From positions 3,900,501 through 3,964,500 of the forward strand of contig NZ_JADBDT010000001.1 in the NCBI RefSeq assembly GCF_014873485.1: DNA of 64,000 nt. The letters run 5' to 3'. The notes under the pieces are model-generated. The model did not search any database. It was not told where the DNA came from and saw nothing but the letters and a program-made list of their open reading frames with translations. The translations under genes were made by a program, and so were the position numbers. Source of the DNA: Sphingopyxis sp. OAS728. Its GTDB lineage: Bacteria > Pseudomonadota > Alphaproteobacteria > Sphingomonadales > Sphingomonadaceae. Shown here in pieces: positions 60,978-64,000 of this stretch; within the stretch, counting starts at the first letter, position 1; every line of letters starts with the position of its first letter.

Positions 60978-61062
60978 TAGACACAAGGCGACCGCTGGTC
61001 GAAGCGCGCTCGCCATCTTCCCCGACCACCGCCACACCCGCGCGAAACAGGGGAGAGACATC

Positions 61063-61818
61063 ATGCGCAAATATCGACTTTTGACGCCATTGTTCGGGGC
61101 GGCGATGCTGCTTGCCGTACCGGCGACTGCCGCGGCGCCCGACAAGGCGGTCGCCGCCGCTATCGCCGACAAGCAGCGTCTCGCCGACAACCGCAAGCTC
61201 GACGAAGGCCGCCATCCGGCCGACGTGCTCGCCTTTGCGCAGGTCAAGCGCGGGTCGACGGTGGCAGACCTCCTCGCGGGCAACGGCTATTATAGCGAGA
61301 TGCTCGCCGATCTCGTCGGCCCCAAGGGCATTGTGATCCCGATGAACCCGCCGCGCTTTCATAAGGCCGAGACGTGGGCGACGATCACCAAGGCCTATCC
61401 GAACATGGCGCCGATGGTGCGGCCGGTGAACACGATCGTGCTGGCCCCGAAGAGCGTCGACATGATCTTCACCCACCTTGTCTACCATGACCTCTATTGG
61501 CAGAGCGAAAAATTCGAATTCCCGCGCGTCGATGTCGATGGGATGCTCGCCAACTGGTTCAGCGCGGTGCGTCCCGGCGGGTCGGTGATCGTCGTCGACC
61601 ATGTCGGCCCCGCGGGCGATACGCGCGAGCTGGTCGAGAAACTGCACCGGATCGATCCAGCGAAGGTGCGCGCCGACATGGAGCGCGCGGGGTTCGTCTT
61701 CGACGGCGACAGCGATGCCCTGCGCATCAAGGATGACGATCACAGCAAGAATGTGTTCGACCCCGCGATCCGCGGCAAGACCGACCGCTTCATGATGCGG
61801 TTCAAGAAGCCGGCGTAA
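61063..61818 (+). CDS. Exported class I SAM-dependent methyltransferase-like protein
   Basis: A 251-residue protein with a signal peptide (RLLTPLFGAAMLLAVPATAAA) and a methyltransferase-type Rossmann core: GSTVADLLAGNGYYSEMLADLV (motif I), SVDMIFTHLVYHDLYW, and LANWFSAVRPGGSVIVVDHVG. Export of such a fold is odd because SAM is cytoplasmic; related exported proteins occur in sphingomonads, and the domain may have another role. Substrate unknown. The GGGGAGAG site precedes the ATG. Converges with the amidase gene. Confidence 0.82.
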   Translation: MRKYRLLTPLFGAAMLLAVPATAAAPDKAVAAAIADKQRLADNRKLDEGRHPADVLAFAQVKRGSTVADLLAGNGYYSEMLADLVGPKGIVIPMNPPRFHKAETWATITKAYPNMAPMVRPVNTIVLAPKSVDMIFTHLVYHDLYWQSEKFEFPRVDVDGMLANWFSAVRPGGSVIVVDHVGPAGDTRELVEKLHRIDPAKVRADMERAGFVFDGDSDALRIKDDDHSKNVFDPAIRGKTDRFMMRFKKPA

Positions 61819-61821
61819 GGA

Positions 61822-63396
61822 TCAGGGAGCGCTGGCCCGAAAGGTCGGGGCCACGCGCTTCCGGCTCGCCTGCTCATAGGCATAGCCCGCCGCGAGTATG
61901 TCGGCGTCGCTCCATTTGGCGCCGATGAAGGACAAGCCGATCGGCAACCCTTCGACCGCGCCCATCGGCACGGTCAGGTGCGGATAACCGGCGACCGCGG
62001 GAAGCTGGCTGGTGCCGGGGCTTTTGTAGCTGTCGCCCTTCGCCAGATCGCTGACCCAAGCCGGACCGTTGGTGACCCCGACGAGCAGATCGACATCGTG
62101 GGCCTTCAGCAACCGGTCGAGGCCCTCGGGACCCGCGATCCGCGCCGCCTTTTCACGCGCCGCGAGATACGCTGGGCCGTCGAGGCCGCTCTTGCTCTCC
62201 GCGAGTTCAAACGTGTCTTGGCCGAACCATTTGAGCTCGTCAGGGTTCGCCTTGTTGAACGCGATGATGTCGGCGAGCGACTTGGGACCATCTGCGTTCG
62301 GCAGGCTCGCCAAATAGGTCGCCAAGTCGGCCTTGAGCTCGGTGAGCAGGATTTCGAATTCGGCGGCGCCGAGGCCTTCGGTTCCTTTGCGGCTGTCGGT
62401 AATGTCAACCAATGTCGCGCCGAGGGCTTCCATCTGTTTTAGCGCGGCGTCGAACAGCGCGGCGACATCGGGGCGGTCACCGACGCGGTCGCGCATCACG
62501 CCGATGCGCTTGCCCTTGAGCGCGTCGGGCGACAGCGCGGCGATATAGTCGACTTTTCTCGCGTCGGCTTCGGCTGTTGCGGGATCGGCGGGGTCGCTGC
62601 CCGCGATCACGCTCATCACCACCGCGGCGTCGCGCACCGTCAGCGTCATCGGGCCCGCCGTGTCCTGGCTGTGGCTGATCGGGATGATATGCGTGCGGCT
62701 GACCAGCCCGACACTGGGTTTGAAGCCGACGATGCCGTTGATTCCGGCGGGGCAGGTGATCGACCCGTCGGTCTCGGTGCCGATCGCGAGCGGCGCAAGA
62801 CTCGCTGCCACCGCGGCGCCGCTGCCCGACGACGATCCGCACGTATTGCGGTCGAGTGCATGCGGATTTTTGGTGAGCCCGCCAATCGCGCTCCATCCGC
62901 TCGTCGAATTGTCCGCGCGGATGTTCGCCCATTCGCTGAGGTTCGTCTTGCCGAGGATGATCGCGCCTGCGTCGCGCAGCCGCGCTATGATCGGCGCGTC
63001 GCGGTTGGTCATATTGTCCTTGAGCGCGAGCGAGCCCGCGGTCGTCGGCAGGCCGGCGACCTCGACATTGTCCTTGATCAGGATCGGGATTCCGTGGAGC
63101 GGCCCGCGCGCCTTGCCCGCCATGCGTTCGTCGTACAGCCGCTTGCCCTCGTAGCCGAGTTCGATCTGCGACCGCGTCGCGATGACGGCGTCGAGTTTCG
63201 GCCCATAATCGTCGAGCCGGCCGATGCGGTCGAGATAGACGAGCGGCGTCAGCCCTTCGTAGATTTGCCCGCCCTCCATTTCGGCGCGGAGCGTCGCGGC
63301 GTCCTTGCCTTCGACGTCGGGAAGCGGCGGCGGCATCGCCATGGCCGGAGCGATCGAGAGCAGGGCGGAAGCGGCGAGCAGCGAAATTTTTTGCAT
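61822..63396 (-). CDS. Exported amidase-signature enzyme
   Basis: A 524-residue amidase. The Ser-cisSer-Lys triad regions are ILIKDNVEVAGLPTTAGS (Lys), NTCGSSSGSGAAVAASL (cis-Ser) and IGTETDGSITCPAGINGIVGFKP (nucleophile Ser). The start at 63396 begins a signal peptide (MQKISLLAASALLSIAPAMA), so the enzyme is probably periplasmic; a longer upstream frame has no support. Substrate unknown; this group includes peptide and aryl amidases. Confidence 0.92.
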   Translation of the reverse strand: MQKISLLAASALLSIAPAMAMPPPLPDVEGKDAATLRAEMEGGQIYEGLTPLVYLDRIGRLDDYGPKLDAVIATRSQIELGYEGKRLYDERMAGKARGPLHGIPILIKDNVEVAGLPTTAGSLALKDNMTNRDAPIIARLRDAGAIILGKTNLSEWANIRADNSTSGWSAIGGLTKNPHALDRNTCGSSSGSGAAVAASLAPLAIGTETDGSITCPAGINGIVGFKPSVGLVSRTHIIPISHSQDTAGPMTLTVRDAAVVMSVIAGSDPADPATAEADARKVDYIAALSPDALKGKRIGVMRDRVGDRPDVAALFDAALKQMEALGATLVDITDSRKGTEGLGAAEFEILLTELKADLATYLASLPNADGPKSLADIIAFNKANPDELKWFGQDTFELAESKSGLDGPAYLAAREKAARIAGPEGLDRLLKAHDVDLLVGVTNGPAWVSDLAKGDSYKSPGTSQLPAVAGYPHLTVPMGAVEGLPIGLSFIGAKWSDADILAAGYAYEQASRKRVAPTFRASAP

Positions 63397-63509
63397 GGGC
63401 TGCACGCTGCCAGCCGTAGCGGCAATTGCAAGTAGCCATTTTCGGTTTGGCCCAATGGCGTTGACAGGCGGGGCGGCTGTCTGCTCCCATGCCGGCACGG
63501 GAGAAAAAG

Positions 63510-64000
63510 ATGAGCCAGAATGACGCGATGGCGGCCGCCGCGACGGCGCCTGCGGGAAGTGCGGCGACACCGGTCCGGCGGATGCTGTGGGTGCTGCTCG
63601 CGGTTTACATCCTGAATTTCCTCGATCGCCAGATCGTCAACATCCTCGCCGAGCCGATCGCGCGCGACCTGTCGCTTTCGGACGCCGATATCGGGCTGCT
63701 GACCGGACTGGCGTTTGCGCTCTTCTATACCTTTCTCGGCATCCCGATCGCACGTTACGCGGACAAACCCTCGACCAACCGCATCGGGCTGATCTCGGTC
63801 TCGCTCGCGGTCTGGTCGGGCATGACCGTGCTGTGCGGCATGGCGCAGAATTTTACGCAATTGCTGCTCGCGCGGATCGGCGTCGGGGTGGGCGAGGCGG
63901 GGTGCACGCCCGCGGCACACTCGCTGATCACCGACCGCGTCGAGCCTGCGAAGCGTGCGTCGGCGATTGCCTTTTACGGTCTCGGTATCCCGATCGGCAG
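63510..64000 (+). CDS. MFS transporter (Spinster-like), N-terminal part
   Basis: The first about 163 residues are in the window; the gene continues beyond 64000. The N-terminal pattern RRMLWVLLAVYILNFLDRQIVNIL, then DIGLLTGLAFALFYTFLGIPIARYAD and LLLARIGVGVGEAGCTPAAHSLITD, is the Spinster/MFS type common in sphingomonads. It starts 113 bases from the divergent amidase gene, with GGGAGAA just before the ATG. Substrate unknown. Confidence 0.88.
   Translation, partial: MSQNDAMAAAATAPAGSAATPVRRMLWVLLAVYILNFLDRQIVNILAEPIARDLSLSDADIGLLTGLAFALFYTFLGIPIARYADKPSTNRIGLISVSLAVWSGMTVLCGMAQNFTQLLLARIGVGVGEAGCTPAAHSLITDRVEPAKRASAIAFYGLGIPIG

Noticed and set aside
1-64000. CRISPR arrays, tRNA or rRNA genes, insertion sequences, prophage genes
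   Set aside because: Looked for spaced direct repeats, tRNA arms, rRNA motifs, transposase DDE signatures and phage proteins; none were found.

Overview
The window looks like chromosome from a GC-rich alphaproteobacterium of the order Sphingomonadales, most like Sphingopyxis. This is an impression from gene content and codon use, not from a database search. Supporting signs are strong G/C preference at third codon positions, a class I PHA synthase with a Lys/Ala-rich phasin, an MCE lipid transport operon in alphaproteobacterial order, CcrM-type GANTC sites, and mosaic palindromic repeats. About 66 protein genes are supported. They sit in short, tightly coupled operons on both strands, with many ATGA or GTGA overlaps. 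I saw no rRNA, tRNA, CRISPR array, insertion sequence, prophage or integrase; this is core chromosome rather than an island.

Layout. 1-2.5 kb: tail of a monothiol glutaredoxin, then a nitric-oxide module: NsrR divergent from truncated hemoglobin, alternative oxidase and a single-domain globin, with two NsrR-like operators between. 2.5-6.1 kb: ECF sigma factor and anti-sigma, divergent from a secreted subtilase and followed by a secreted Gly-rich protein; matching ECF-type promoters lie in front of all three units. 6.1-8.5 kb: BlaI repressor and M56 protease with a perfect BlaI operator. 8.6-14.1 kb: metallo-hydrolase, small membrane or secreted proteins, nadA, and a DUF2853-membrane-OmpA fusion. 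14.09-15.03 kb: non-coding region with a GANTC cluster, iteron-like repeats, a DnaA box and RNA-like hairpins. 15-20.8 kb: two small GlsB-like membrane proteins and an RND efflux pair whose pump carries an extra membrane segment. 20.9-26.1 kb: DUF445, an epimerase, pepN and a guanidinium-type SMR exporter with a hairpin leader. 26.2-29.8 kb: MCE/Mla lipid transporter. 29.9-36.6 kb: HAD phosphatase, PLP lyase, and a coupled lgt-midA-GNAT-pgeF-SLC13 unit. 36.7-44.1 kb: acyl-CoA ligase, cytochrome b with a molybdenum lipoprotein, cfa, and a WYL regulator with its probable target. 44.4-54 kb: argG, threonine aldolase, transporters, hydrolase, murA. 54-57.3 kb: isomerase/SDR pair with HxlR regulator, clpS, phasin. 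57.3-64 kb: phaC, an AlaC-type aminotransferase, DUF2721, an exported methyltransferase-like protein, an amidase and the start of an MFS transporter.

The strongest new observations are the symmetric ECF promoter with a third copy nearby, the two NsrR-like sites joining NO detoxification to an alternative oxidase, the GANTC/iteron/DnaA-box cluster next to a probable structured RNA, the membrane insertion in the RND pump, and the SD-sequestering hairpin before the SMR gene. No single clearly undescribed system stands out; the regulatory architecture is the most informative part.
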